DNA from: Anastrepha obliqua
Taxonomy: Eukaryota; Arthropoda; Insecta; Diptera; Tephritidae
Direction: 5' to 3'
Assembly (NCBI RefSeq): GCF_027943255.1
Contig: NC_072893.1
Location: 23,148,001-23,212,000 of the forward strand
DNA length: 64,000 nucleotides
Of the stretch, positions 32,584 through 44,830 are shown piece by piece. Every line of letters starts with the position of its first letter. Position 1 is the first letter of the stretch. The translations under genes and the position numbers were made by a program. Below the pieces are notes generated by a model. That model had not been told where the DNA came from. It saw only the letters and a program-made list of their open reading frames with translations, and made no database searches.

Positions 32584-32690
32584 CCTATAATTGTTTGCAT
32601 TTTTTCTTGGAAGTATCCGATCAATAATTTTTTAGTTTATTTTCCAACCTTTAATTTCTTTTCATTAACATTTTCTTAGAAGTATCCAAA
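32584..32690. repeat. minisatellite (right part)
   Basis: Two to three further units (CTATAATT, TTTTTTCTTGGAAGTATCCG, CTTAGAAGTATCC) of the array at 28966-30381, separated from it by the LINE. Confidence 0.85.
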
Positions 32691-33289
32691 CAATCAGAAA
32701 ACACCACAGAATTTAAGAAGAAATTTTCTTTCGCTCAAATCGACCCACCCTAATAAACTTAAATGTCAATATATATAAACACTCTTACATTCTCGTTTTA
32801 AATATATTAAATAGGTATATCATTTTGAATTGTTTTTTGCTGCAACTACTGAAAGTTGTGTGAAATTTGTATGAGTTGGATTGTTGCAAGTGGCCGCCTC
32901 ATCATTTCATTCAGTTTATTATATTTTTATTTTTTTGTTTTTGCCAGCTCTTTCTCTTTATGCACTTTCCATGGTTTGTTGTTGCAATTATGTATTTTGA
33001 TTTCATATTAATTTATACAATTACAACTTAAAAAATCAATGCAACAACAATTACAGCCAAACAGTGCAAAAGAGAATTGCATTAAAAATTCATTGAAAAT
33101 GAAAAATATTCCAGGCACTCGAAACGAGTTCAGGCACATATATCCTTTTTCAGCTCAAGTTGGAGTTACAGTTCATTTGTCCATGTACGTATGTATGGAT
33201 TTACTTGTCCGGCAGAGTTAATTATAACACTGAAATGTTTCATGAGTACCAGCCTTAACTGGCGTACGTTGCTACAGTTCAAATGTTTA
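32691..33289. other. AT-rich non-coding stretch
   Basis: No gene or repeat family recognised. Confidence 0.5.
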
Positions 33290-35640
33290 TTGCTGAATAG
33301 TTCGAAATAGTTGCTGGCACTTCGAGTTTGCCCTGCTTCCATTAAAAATGGAAACAGCGCAGCTATAACTCAGTTTTTAATGAGTAAATTTAGTAAGCCT
33401 GGGAAACGTTCCAAATGTTATGAGAATTTTATAATTAGCCTCTCAAGGGCCTTCAGCAAACATGATGAGAGACTGGTTGGCCTGAAGCCTTTAAGGGACA
33501 CCTGTGAGATTTTAGCTGCCTTGGGTATGAAAGTAACTCTCACAGCCCTTCAAGAGCTGGATATTCGAGCTGCATAGATTGGATACCTCCGCAAATATCT
33601 GCAGTCGATGCAATCTGGATCAGGTGACTTAAAAGGTTTAAAAGAGTCACGCGCCCAACCCAGGCGGCGCTTATCCAGCAACCAAATAAGAACGATTTGC
33701 ACGATACTCCAGCTGGTATTGCTAGCACTCGGATTTGCCGGAAAATGAGCGTCGAGAAGCCACCTGAGCGACTTCTTACTGCTCATCGTCCAGTACCCCG
33801 ATCCGTCCATCCGGCACCCCATGGGCGTGTAATTCCTCCAGAGAATGCGTAAAAGCCTCGCTGGCTCATGGCAGCCTTCACCGCTTTCGGGGAATCTTTT
33901 CCATTAGTCTTGCATTGCTTTCCTAGTTTCGGATTTGTAGATTCCTATTTTGCACAGTTCCCATCCCGAGGCAGACTTAATATTTCTTGCTCTATCAAAG
34001 TGTCGTCTAGACGAAGCTCTAATTTCAGAGAGTTCAGTAATCCACCAAGGCGGTTTTTGCTTTTTAGGTGACGGAGCTCTCGAGAGCCCTGTTACACGCA
34101 GCGGTGAATGCTTCCATCAATTTATCTGTCGATTTCTCCGAGAGAGATGTAGGTTTCTTTACGGTGCTTCCGGAAGAAGATTATGCAGATTTCTGCAGCA
34201 TAGGTTCTAGTCCGTGCTCCCAAGGCTCCTGTAGGAGGATCTGGATGTAACTGTGATCCCCCCAGGTAGTGAGCACTAAGTACCCTCCAACCAAAAATTC
34301 GGTTCATCAGTAAGAGAGCAGAGTGAGGTCAAGCACCTCCTCCCAGACCGCAATAATGAAAGTGCAGCCCTTATTCCTATTACAAATAGCCAAATCTTCA
34401 CTTAGAATAAAATCAAAAAGTGACTCGCCCCTTTTATTAGTGTCCGTACATCTCCAACAAGTGCGGTTGGAATTCGCGTCAGTACCAATGATGAGAACGG
34501 TTTTCCCTCGCCTCGCCGTAGCCAAGGCTTCACTTAGCAGCATGAGAGGTAGTTCCACTTCGTTGTCATGTGCCATAGAGGCTGAGCTCAGCTAGAGTCA
34601 CCCAGGAGTATTCTCTAGGCGTATAGTGACAATAACATCACTGAAGCTAGGCAAAATTAATACTTTAAGGTCTCTCCTGATGAGTATACCGGATCTAGGT
34701 TTCTGCACTGATATGCACCATCCGTAAATAGTTTTTCGTTTCTATTCCAGAAATACCGCTATTACTCAGCCACGGCTCCTGAATCAGGACCACATAGGGT
34801 CCATTTTGCTCAAAGAGGACGCTGCTTTAGAGTGTTGAATATATATCTGAAGAATATTCATCTTCGGTAATCGTCTGCAACATCCCAAAGTCAGCGTCCT
34901 CACTATCGGAGGCTAGAAGCATTTCCTCCCTCGTCCTGTCGAACAGTTGCCCGATACTGAAGACGAGCCCTCGCTAGAGAGAGGGCGTCGCCAACACTAC
35001 CACCATCTGATATGACGGATTCAACGTCCATATCCACGGGAGTTTACTCCATCATGCACTTAAGGAAGTGCAGAGACGTTCCCCCTAGCATCGCTTTTGG
35101 TAGACCTGTGGGACTACCCAACTACCCCGGACTCGAAGCCATAGGTGAAAATCTCTTTAGTTTCAGCGAGAGGCCCGACAGACTCTGCATTTAGCAAAAT
35201 CAGCTCTTGCCAAACAAATCCCTCACACTTCTCCACGTTAACCACCTTCCAGTTGTGCGTGGGAAGTTTAGGTTTACGATATCAGAGGATTTCTTCCAAT
35301 TACTCCGGAAGGAAGGGTTCGGAATAAAGCCAGACACGGGCACGCGGCCGCAAAGACAGATATTTTTGTTCATATTTTCTAGCTTAGCTCCCTTCCATAC
35401 CTCCACCACCAAAACCACTGCCGCCTTATACATCGCAGCTGGCCACTCGTCAGCGCGCACAGTTCCCTTTAAAGTGCCCAAATGCCACTCAGCACTCTCA
35501 CAGCACGGTGAGGGTCGCTTTGCACCTTCATAAAGACTGCAGAGACGGGGGACGTCAATTTCTTTTATTCTTTCCCTGAAAATGGCGCCGTTCTCTCTGC
35601 CGTTGTCGACCACCTCCAAAGTAATGGACTCCACCTGCTT
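33290..35640 (-). pseudogene. decayed LINE: ORF1 end, endonuclease and start of RT
   Basis: The minus strand begins with an ORF1 remnant at 35634-35200 (EVWKGAKLE, FPRTTGRWLTW), probably a DUF4780-like domain by analogy with 30693-32219. It continues near 34900-34800 into an ORF2 AP-type endonuclease: FEQNGPYVVLIQEPW, GKTVLIIGTDANSNRTCWR, CTDTNKRGESLFDFILSEDL, EEVLDLTLLSY (34576-34307). Then come NRALESSV near 34100 and RT N-terminal scraps near 33600. Stops occur in all parts. The 3' half (RT core, RNase H) is missing. The group is LOA/R1-like. Confidence 0.75.
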
Positions 35641-37017
35641 ACTAATTTTTTTTTTATTCCCAAGCAGTGGATCTCTGCCCCACTTTCATTCACTCCATTC
35701 TCAGCTATGAAAATTTTCAAGATGTCAGTTTAGCTCCTTGAAAGGCTCAGCAGGTAATCACTTTAAATTGAAAATTTATTTAATTGTATGCATGTGGATT
35801 TAATGAGAGAAGGGATCATCAGAAACTATATTCGAAAATTATAATAATATAAACTGCAACAGTAGGGAAACTGCCACGCAAACGAGGCATAACCGGCGAT
35901 GGCGCAATTATATTGTTGAAATTAAAAATTATTGCAATATAAAGTGAGAAATGTGAAGCATAAAATTAATAATAAATGAAAAATGAAAATTGCCCACATT
36001 TACAACGCACACACCTTCATGTGCATATTCACACATAGGAGTGTATGACTATAAGGCCACTTTCAGTGATAAGCAAAGTGAGAAACTACAAAAATCGACA
36101 AATCAGTGTGAACCGCCAGAGAGACACTGAGCTTTTGCGCAAACAGGCAAGAGGACGGCGTATGGCCAATACAATGAAATGGAAAAAATTAATCCGAAAA
36201 ATAAGGATGCGAAGGGGGGAGAAAACAATGCAATCCTGTGAAATGAAGCGAAATTCCACATAGTCGATTGGCTGCAATCATTCGACAGAACGGAGTGTGT
36301 ATGTGTGTGTATGCGCGCATGTATGTGTATGCATGGTTCATTTATAGCTGTATGCAGTTTTGATTAAAAGAAGCACCAGCAGATTGGCATACAGATAGCC
36401 AGATAGGCTGGTGCCTTCGTATGCAACAGTCAACTATTTTATTAAACGTACAGACATACAACCAGGCACACTCAGCAGCAACCATTACATTGGGAGCAAC
36501 ATCTCAATGCAAATCAAATTGCAAAATTCAGCACTCAGTTAAGTGTAATAATAAAAATGTCAGCGTCCGTTGAAGCTGGAGTCATAGCTGGAGAGCAGCC
36601 AATGCAGGCCATATGCACGTTAGTAGGCCGTACGCGGCGTATGAGCAACGGCGGGCAAAGACAGTGAGTTCATGAAATCATTAATGGGAACATTTTTTTA
36701 ATCAAGTATATATGAAACATAACAATGACAAGCACATATAGGATCCTGTGCAGAGAGGCATGCATTTTCCGCTCTTTTGATAAAATGTGTATATAGGGAA
36801 TATAATAATTTGTTATTTAATTTAATTCAATTAACTTTAACTTAAAAGTAAATGGTAATATAAAAATGCATATTTTAAGAACACAATTATTTTTAACCCA
36901 GGTTATGGGTTCTTTTCTTTTCTGCAAAAACGTCACTGGCAGTATTTTATATCGTCTTTGCCATCACACTAAGGGAGGTGTAAGGTATTTAGGACCTTTA
37001 TTTGCATTTTTATATTA
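35641..37017. other. non-coding stretch; one weak exon candidate
   Basis: It contains GT-rich simple sequence at 36296-36335. A short frame from an ATG at 36557 (MSASVEAGVIAGEQP...) runs into AGACAGTGAGTT at 36658-36669, which looks like a splice donor. I have no homology for it; see findings. Confidence 0.4.
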
Positions 37018-37204
37018 AAGGTTGTTCAATAGGGAGGCACTTGGTTCGAAATAAGAAATTCAAAGGATAATATAGAGAATGATAGAGATAAGATATTGCT
37101 TGATTTTTGTAATGATTTCGGATTAATTGTTTTAAATGACAGAATACAGAACAAAAGGGGAAGGAAATTTCACTTACAGCAGTTAAGGGGGAGAATCGAC
37201 AATA

Positions 37205-37733
37205 CAGGGTTGCCCATATTCGACGGAAACATGTGTTTTTTGGGCACATTCCAACCGACGAGGCTTGTCCGCAGGCAATAATGTTTGCGTCAATTGAATC
37301 TTATACGGGAATAAATGCAAATCAATGCGGATAATTCGTTGTAAAGTGGCCCGAGCAATGCCCAACTGCTGAGAACGGCGACTTTGGGATGTCCTTGGCG
37401 ACGTCTCAACACTGGCCCGTACAATAGCAATATTCTCATCCGATCGCCAGAGCATCACCAGTCGAAAACCTTTCGTACAAAAGTTTAATGGTGTTCTTAG
37501 AAGGCACACTTTTCACATTATTTAATTTTTTATACGCACGTTGAGTTTTCACAACTGACTTCTTTTGTTGAATGTAAATTTCAACAATTTGGGAGTGCTC
37601 GCGTGGCGTGTACTGTTCCATGGTAAAAATCTGCTTGGACTGACGCTTCCAACGCGGTGTGTTATTAAGCAATCTGATCTCTGTCAAAATATACAGGGTT
37701 GTCAGATGGGTCCGTCGAATATTGGCAGCGCTG
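37205..37733 (-). mobile_element. rosa-type (DD41D) mariner, internal deletion derivative
   Basis: The terminal repeats are CAGGGTTGCCCATATTCGAC on the left and its diverged inverse on the right (CAGCGCTGCCAATATTCGAC when inverted), with TA on each side (37203-37204, 37734-37735). The minus strand carries the transposase N-terminus: MEQYTPREHSQIVEIYIQQK (ATG near 37620), KTQRAYKKLNNVKSVPSKNT, SDENIAIVRASVETSPRTSQ, LGIARATLQRIIR, LLPADKPRRLE. It then jumps directly to the 3' terminal repeat, so the whole catalytic core is gone. It is the same family as 53322-55828. Confidence 0.85.
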
Positions 37734-38415
37734 TAGATTACTGCATAGCCAACAAAGATGTGTAAAGGCTTAATTTTCAACTTTGAAGTTGGTTTTAGAA
37801 GTTGGTCGGACCATTTGCCAATTAAATCAAACTTGGATGGATGAGCCAGCAATATGTCAAAATGTTGCTCATTGTCAAAGTTGAATTGGAATATCCAAAA
37901 TATTGAGAGAAGTTTCAAGAAAACTTAACTCAGAATATAGGAATTATAAGTAAAAGAAATTAGTATTGAAGATCTCCAAGAAGTATAGTAATAGAACAGT
38001 CGTCGATAAGGAATCAAAGCTAATCAAAAAGGTTAGGCAAGAATGAGTGGTTTAACAAAGAATGTGAGGAAGCAAGAATCTGGTCATTTCAAGGATTAAG
38101 TGTCCTTAGAGAAAGCTATAATGAAACAAATAAATTGTTATACTAAAAAGCCAATAAATATTTTAAAGAAGTATATAAAAGGAATAGGGAAGAATGGTAT
38201 AACAGGCTTATAGAAAATATCAACGACATTAAAGAAATTTGTTAAGGAGATAAAGGATAAAGCTTAGGAAATAAGTCCCGCGAAATCAACGCATGAATTT
38301 AAGGATTATTTTGAAAATCTGCTAAGCCTTTCTGCTAATGACAAGGACATTTTCTAAGCACATAATTTCTACGCTGGCGATCTGTTTGAGGCAGTTTTTA
38401 CATCAGACGAAGTTA

Positions 38416-39558
38416 TCAGTTCAGTCCATAAGTCCATGCTTTTTTAAAGGTGGTTTCAAAATTAATAAAAAAGATGAAGAAGAATTTTTTGTCCTTTGAG
38501 CCAAAATACGCTTCAATATCCCTTTCTATAGCTTCTTTTGAGGAGTAGTTCTTGTTACTCATATGGGATTGAAGTCCACGGAAAAGGTGATAATCACAAG
38601 GTGCAATATCTGGAAAGTATGGTGGATGCGGTATTAGCTCCCATCCGAGCTCGCTCAGCTTGCCTAATGTTTGCCTTGCGGTATGAGGTCTTGCGTTTTC
38701 GTGGTGAAACAAAATTTTGCGTCTATTCACTAAAGACGGTCGATTTTTTATAAGTGCCTCATTCAGGTTTAATAGCTGATGGGAATAATAATCAGCAGTT
38801 ATCGTCGGGTTTGGATCCAGTAGTTCATAATAAGCAATATCGGCCATATCTCACCAAATAGACAGGAGAATCTTCTTGGGGTCAAGTCCATCTCTAGGGG
38901 TCGGTTCTGGTGTTTCATCTTTATCTAAGCATTGGCGTTCGTGAACAGGATTATTGTACAGGACACATTTGTCATCACCAGTAACGATACGTTTCAAAAA
39001 ACTTTCATTTTTCACTCTCTGCTGAAGGTTGGCGACGGAAAGTCTATGCGGAACCCATTTTCCCAGCTTTGAAACCTTTCCTAACTGAACCAGGTACCTG
39101 TGAACTGTTCCATGCGATGAATTGAACCTCTGAGCTATCATATCGACTGTGAAATGTGGCTCAGCTTCCACGAGTTCGAGCAATGCGTCGGAGTTAAAGA
39201 CTTCAGGACGACCCGCGAGCATCCTCCACGTCGCAGTTGCCACTTCGGAATTTCGAAAACCACTTTTGCGCAGTCCTTACACTCACGGTATCCTCTCCGG
39301 GAACAGTGTTTATTTCTGCAGCGGAAGGTGCTGTATTTTTACCACTTTTATAAAAAAAATACAAAATATGTCTCTTATACGCGTTCGAAGATTCCATTCC
39401 ACATGTGCTTCTATCCGCGATTAAAATCACTTGTTGAATGCACAATATTTCAAAGAAAATATAAATATGGTAGTTCCGTTATATTCCGCGAATAATTTTT
39501 TGTATGCAAAAATCGTACAAAAGTGAAATTATGGGTAAAATAGGCACGATTGACCTGA
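38416..39558 (-). mobile_element. DD34D mariner with degenerate transposase
   Basis: TA lies on both sides (38414-38415, 39559-39560), and the ends TCAGTTCAGTC and, inverted, TCAGGTCAATC are weakly matching terminal repeats. Minus-strand transposase blocks are HILYFFYKSGKNTAPSAAEI and VRTAQKWFSKFRSGNCDVED (39445-39203), LVEAEPHFTVDMIAQRFNSS, LGKVSKLGKWVPHRLS, RIVTGDDKCVLYNN with the first Asp (39243-38851), then ITADYYSHQLLNLNEAL, HHENARPHTA and FPDIAPCDYHLF (38847-38416). There are 34 residues between the second and third acidic positions. The second is Glu (38698-38700) where mariners have Asp. Several frameshifts and stops. Confidence 0.85.
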
Positions 39559-39690
39559 TAGATCTGTGCTAAACAAAGTTAAATTAAGCAAAGCTCCAGG
39601 GATTGCTATGGCAAGTGCTTACACAAATTTTTACGAAAAATTCAAAGTCGGCGAAACTTTTATTTTGAGAAATAGGCTGTGATCTCAAAT

Positions 39691-42359
39691 GTGATGCTCT
39701 AATTGATCAATTTCGTGGAGCACAGATGCAGTTCGAGGCTTGTAAGAGTAGAAACACTAATTTGCTAAGCAAAAGCATTCATTCTGGTGCTCACAAATAA
39801 ATATTTAGTGTTCAAGAATTGCGTGTTTGAAGAAAATTCTAACGTCCAAGGATAAAACTAACCTCAAATTCGGTTTCAGCGACTCCAAAATTCAGTTTCA
39901 GCACCCGTACACTTAGCTTGATCGAGAGGTCCTTTCATCCATTGTTGTGTTTTTTTTTATTCTGTTCTTTTGTGTGGCCCTCTGGTGTTTTTCACTACCC
40001 TTTTTAGTTTCTGTAACAATTCGATTGCCTTGAATGGGTTGTCCGGTTGCAGTTATTTCTGGTTACTATAAACACCGCACATGCTGCATATCCCGCACGT
40101 TCACCAAGTGGTACAGGTGTGCAAAAATTCCCATACCCACTCGCCTTTTTATTTTCATTGTAAAATTTCCTAAATCAAAAGATTTTTGCGAACAAACATT
40201 TTTCGGTCATTCCAAAATACAAATTCCGAATTTCGTTATGCCAGCGCCAAAGTTCATAAACGTGAGCAAGAGCACCCACATGCATACAAATGCTGGTATA
40301 TACAAACACGCATGCATATGTGTGAGTGTGTGGGGGAAGATCACTCATACGGCACGCTGCCAATTTGCAGTTTCATTGCCAGTTGTAATAGCAAATTTGA
40401 ACCAAAAAAAAAAAAAAATTTAACAAAAACTGCAAAAACCAGGAGAAATAAAATCACCGAAAATTACATTTCGCTCAGAAAATGAAAGAAAAACGCAAAA
40501 ATTTGTTAAAAATTTCACAGCAATATTTCGCAACACTAATTTACTATGCATTCCCAGCGCAAAATATTTTCAAAATAAGGCATTTCACAACTCACCGCCA
40601 CTCAACGCGCTGCACCGTTGTTTGCGAAAGGGAATTCATTGCTAGTAGATTTTTTTTTTATTTTTTATTTTTTTTTGTTGCCTTGTGCCTTTTGCCTTTT
40701 TGCCCACTCCAGCTGCCAAAAGCGAGCGGACCAACAAAACAAAAACATATAAACAACAAATAAAATGGAGATAAAATGAAAAAGATGAGCAATAAAAGCT
40801 AAAGGGTGTCTGCCAGTAGTGAAGGCCAGCTGAGGAGCGGGCCAAGTTGGGTGCGTTACGAAAGCGGAAATGCATAAAAAATTCATAAAATGATTTTTAC
40901 ATCTCCATTCTGCACTCAGAGTATGAGTGAATATGTATAGGTGTGTGTGTGTTGGTGTGTGTTTACATGAGGAACTGAGTGAATGTGTTCGGCATTCAGT
41001 AGTAGTAACCGAATCACAAAAACAAAATCTACAAATAAACACAGCCAACTAACGAAAAGCACAGAAATTTGGCTGCCGGACGAAATGAAAACGCAAAATA
41101 TTTGCAACATTAATTTCGACACTGCATCACAATCGTCGGTTGCCACTACTGTTCCTGTGATTGCTGGTCCTTTGATGTTTGCTCGCGCTTGTTGCTTGCC
41201 ACTACTGCTGTTGCTGCTGCCTCAACTGCATTGCGCCGGCCGGTCGGCTGGCCGATAAAGCTGGCAACTCGCATTCATTCGACAGCTATTTGCTGCTGTA
41301 CTATGATACTTGCAAAGTGAATGTGTGTGTGTGCCGTTGGTCATGTGGCAGCTGACAGCTGGCGGTCGACTGGGGTTTAGTTTTAAGGATGCTTGGCTGG
41401 TCGGTTGACTGGCAGCATATCATTGTACGCCCACACTGCCACTGCCACTGCCACTGCTGCAGGACGGACTCAATCACTTACACACAATCAAAATTCCAGG
41501 CCAAATGCTGCTGCTACATCTCGAATATGAGCATTGGGCATGCATGCACATCCTGGTGTATGCGCATATCTATGAGAGTGTGTGTGTGTGTGTGTGCCAG
41601 GACGCCTCTACCTAGCAGGCAATGTGCAAAATGTTCCGATTCGGAGAAACGGAGCTGTGGCAATAAAAGCAACAGCAGCAACTCACTCGCATGCCATTCT
41701 TCAGCAATATGAACAAAATTGTGCATTCCAATGTTTGCATTCGCACACAACCACCTCACCCGCCTTCGCATACATTTATCAGTTTCTGTATTTATACCTT
41801 CATGCACTCTCACTTGCAAACTCAATCATTTCTCCATTCATTCGTTCATTCATTTACGTGCATTGATGTTTTCATCTGGCCAATTCGTTGGTTGGCCGCG
41901 TCCCTATAAGGACACTTTCCGAATTTATTTGGACAATTTGAAATTAATATATATTAAGTAAATAATTATACATATTTACTATGCCCACTAGTCCATACCG
42001 GAAAAAAAATTCCCCGTACACATCTGAATCTGAAGCATTTTTGCAAGGAAAACAGGAGTGAAAACTGGACATATAAACTCAATAATTACCTCTGATTTGT
42101 TACTTCAAATTATAAATCGACCAAAAAAGCCGTGAAAAATTGATTTTGTTGAGAGTGAATTAAAAATTTATGTCACAGAGAAAACACGTAGCAGCAATAG
42201 AGTAAACTAAGCCAGCCATAGTGGCACTATTCAACATCTCATTCAATTAGAGATCATCTCAGTATGTTATACCTACCGGCGATAGGGTGGTAGGCACTGA
42301 GATAACCCGATGGGTAAGTGCTCGATCCCGCTACTTGAAGCCAATGAACTTTGGAACAA
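39691..42359. other. non-coding stretch with dinucleotide and trinucleotide repeats
   Basis: No gene is recognised. It contains A/T-rich tracts (40405-40500, 40650-40680), GT-rich tracts near 40940-40965 and 41577-41597, and a (CTGCCA)n stretch at about 41430-41455 in a GC-richer patch (41130-41700). Confidence 0.5.
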
Positions 42360-43620
42360 ATGAAATTTAGTTATCGAGAGAGAAGCAGACGCAAGAAACG
42401 AGAACAGTAGAAGATGGCCCGATACCGCCAATCGACGATAATTTGGACGTTCCACCACCTAGTCAAGACGAAGTCAGAGTTGCCATTCAGCGGCTCAAGA
42501 ATAACAAAGCGGCTGGCACTGACGGCTTGCCCGCTGAATTGTTCAAGACTGGCGGCGATGTGCTGATAGGGAGCATGCATCAGCTCATCTGCAAAATATG
42601 GCTAGCAGAAAGCATGCTCGACGATTGGAATCTCAGTGTTCTTGAAGAAGGGTGACCCGACGATCTGCACCAACAGTCTTCTAACCATCGCTTACAAGGT
42701 CCTGTCTAGCGTCTGACACCCATCATCTCTTTGTCGACTATAAAGCTGCGTTCGATAGCCCGATAAGGGATTGCCTGTACGCCACCATGTCTGAGTTCGG
42801 TATACCAGCGAAGCTCATACGGCTTTGCAGAATGACGTTGAGGAACACAACCAGCTCCGTCAAGGTAGGAAATAACCTCTCCGAGCCATTCAGTACCGTT
42901 CGAGATTTCAGACAAGACGATCCACTGTCATGCAACCTCTTGAACTTCGTGATGGAAAGGGTGCTCCGAAAAGTAGGTGTTCATCGTAATAGCACTATTT
43001 TCTACAAATGTGTCCAGCTTCTTGCGTACGCCGATGACATTGACATTATCGGCCGCTGTAAGCGAGATGTCACCGCTGCGTTTTCTGCTATCGAAAAGGA
43101 ATCATCACGAGTGGGTCTGGCGGTGAACGAGGGTAAAACGAAGTATATGCTGTCTACCACGCGGAACACACGGCGTGTAGGAACGCACGTCATTGCGGAC
43201 AACTATACCTTCGAAGTTGTGCCAGAATTTATTTATCTTGGCCCCGCCGTTAACAGCAACAACGATATCAGCCTGGAGATCAAACGGGGAATCACTCTTG
43301 CTAATAGGTTTTACTATGGGCTTAGTAAGCAAGTGAGTAGTCGAGCCCTCTCTCGCATGACCAAACTTTACAAGACCCTCATTATACCCGTGTTGCTTTA
43401 TGGCGCAGAGGCATGGGTATGGTCACAAAGCGATGCAGCCGCTCTTGGCGTGTTCGAAAGAAAAGTTTTTCGTAAGATCTTCGGTCCTGTGCGCGTTGGC
43501 GAAGCCTACCGTTCAAGAATGAACCATGAGCGTATGAGCGACGTAAATAAGACCTTAAGAGTTTAAAGATCTGTGAAATTGGAACGGAAACAATGGCAAT
43601 GACTTAGCAGTGATGTAACT
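42360..43620 (+). pseudogene. RTE-like LINE reverse transcriptase, best-preserved RT in the window
   Basis: At 42410-42655 the frame reads PIPPIDDNLDVPPPSQDEVR, VAIQRLKNNKAAGTDGLPAE, the start of the fingers domain. A deletion at about 42712 removes the segment up to motif A, and the frame resumes with HLFVDYKAAFDSP (after a frame change). The 259-codon open frame 42787-43566 follows: MSEFGIPAKLIRLCRMTLRN, DFRQDDPLSCNLLNFVME, the catalytic LLAYADDIDIIG, VNEGKTKYML, FIYLGPAVNSNNDISLEIKR, LYKTLIIPVLLYGAEAWV, FERKVFRKIFGPV. The C-terminal tail is lost near 43620. The open region covering motifs B to thumb suggests a fairly recent copy. Confidence 0.85.
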
Positions 43621-44335
43621 TAGTTGAGATTCAATGAAAAACTCAAGTCAAAAACTATACCCTGGTGAGTTATCTCGTCAAAAGCGAATAGTCAAGTGTC
43701 ATCAATACAATAAGACGCCGCTAATTTTGTGTTGTCGAAAACGACTACACAGTTACGAAGATGAAAGTAGGATTTTATTCAAGATGAAAGTTTTAAATGA
43801 GAGCCCAAACTTCATTCGACGAAAACTTGGCGTAATAGGGTTAACTTGAAAACAGTTGTTGAAAGCCGAAAAACTTTGAAATAGGCAATAATTTGACGAG
43901 AGGCCTATACATTGCTTTCTTGAGCTCTTCCTAAATTAGGGCTAATGAAAGTTACCTTACCTTGAAAGAAAGATAAATGCTCAAAATCGCCAACATGAAG
44001 AATTTCTTTTCTGTATACAACCTAAACTTTGAGAAAAACTCTGTTGCATCAATTCTCCAACCAACTGCTGAGCAGGGTAATCATGTGAACAGTCTTCTCA
44101 GTGCAGGTAATCGACCATCACAAAGCTATGATTTGGCAAAGTTAAATTTTTATTTCAAACAAGTGGAAACTATAAAAAATTAGCTGCAAAATTCAAAAGA
44201 CAAAATGAGTTGCAGCAGGTCTAGCCATGGCAGCCATTTGAATGAAATTATATTATCCACAAATAATCAAAGACATTTTAAATGGCGGTTTTTTTTTAAG
44301 TGGCTTAAAGTTATTGGCTACGAAATATTTTTTTC
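43621..44335. other. non-coding stretch
   Basis: Short open frames (43634-43849, 43977-44183) show no recognisable family. Confidence 0.45.
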
Positions 44336-44830
44336 GCTTAAGAGGACAGATACGGGGCCAAAAGAAACGGCCAAATTTTCCCTGATTTTCATTAAAATTA
44401 TTTAAAATGAAGAAGTCAATATATTTTTTTCAAAATTGACATTTCATTTATATATTAAAATAATATACAATTTTTTTTTATTTGGATCATTTAAAATGAA
44501 CCAAAATTTTTTTTGTTTATTAATTTCAATTTCATAATTTCTATATGAATTAAAAAAAAATAAAATTGGAAAAAATAAGTTCGCGGAATAAAATGCTTTG
44601 AAAAAAATGAGTTTTGGGGCGAATTTTCCTACTATTTTTGAAAAAATTATTTTTTCGAAAAATTTTCGAAAACCTGTAAATTCACATAGAAAGCGATATC
44701 ATAAAAAGGATGTGTGTAAAATTTCAGGGAGATCGGTCAATAACTTTTCGAGTTATCGTGTACGCCAATTCGAAAAACATGGTTTTGAGAAAAAGCGTCT
44801 AAAGTCGGACACGTAACTATACCTCTCCCA
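44336..44830. mobile_element. possible TTAA-type non-autonomous element
   Basis: A TTAA at 44339 is followed by GAGGACAGATAC, and the right side near 44818 carries the loosely inverse GTAACTATACCTCTC without a final TTAA. Inside are phrases such as CTTTTCGAGTTAT and TGTACGCCAATTC that recur in the TTAA-flanked elements at 58703 and 61494. Boundaries are weak. Confidence 0.35.

Larger units (their letters stand above)
37018..39690 (+). mobile_element. CR1/L2-like LINE, split by two DNA transposons
   Basis: Three plus-strand pieces form one ORF2. Piece 1 (37018-37204): endonuclease text RNSKDNIENDRDKILLDFCN, DFGLIVLNDRIQNKRG. Piece 2 (37734-38415): endonuclease end DYCIANKDV and, after a stop, SWSDHLPIKLN (the conserved SDH), then a linker with EWFNKECEEARIW and FKEVYKRNREEWYNRLIENI, up to FTSDEV. 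Piece 3 (39559-39690): RT start SVLNKVKLSKAPGI. The breaks fall at TA dinucleotides where a rosa derivative (37205-37733) and a mariner (38416-39558) sit. The rest of the RT is lost. Stops show it is a pseudogene. Confidence 0.8.

Noticed and set aside
35207..35533. Plus-strand 108-codon frame
   Set aside because: Antisense shadow of the ORF1 remnant at 35200-35634.
38538..39495. Plus-strand frames over the mariner at 38416-39558
   Set aside because: Antisense of the transposase; no independent similarity.
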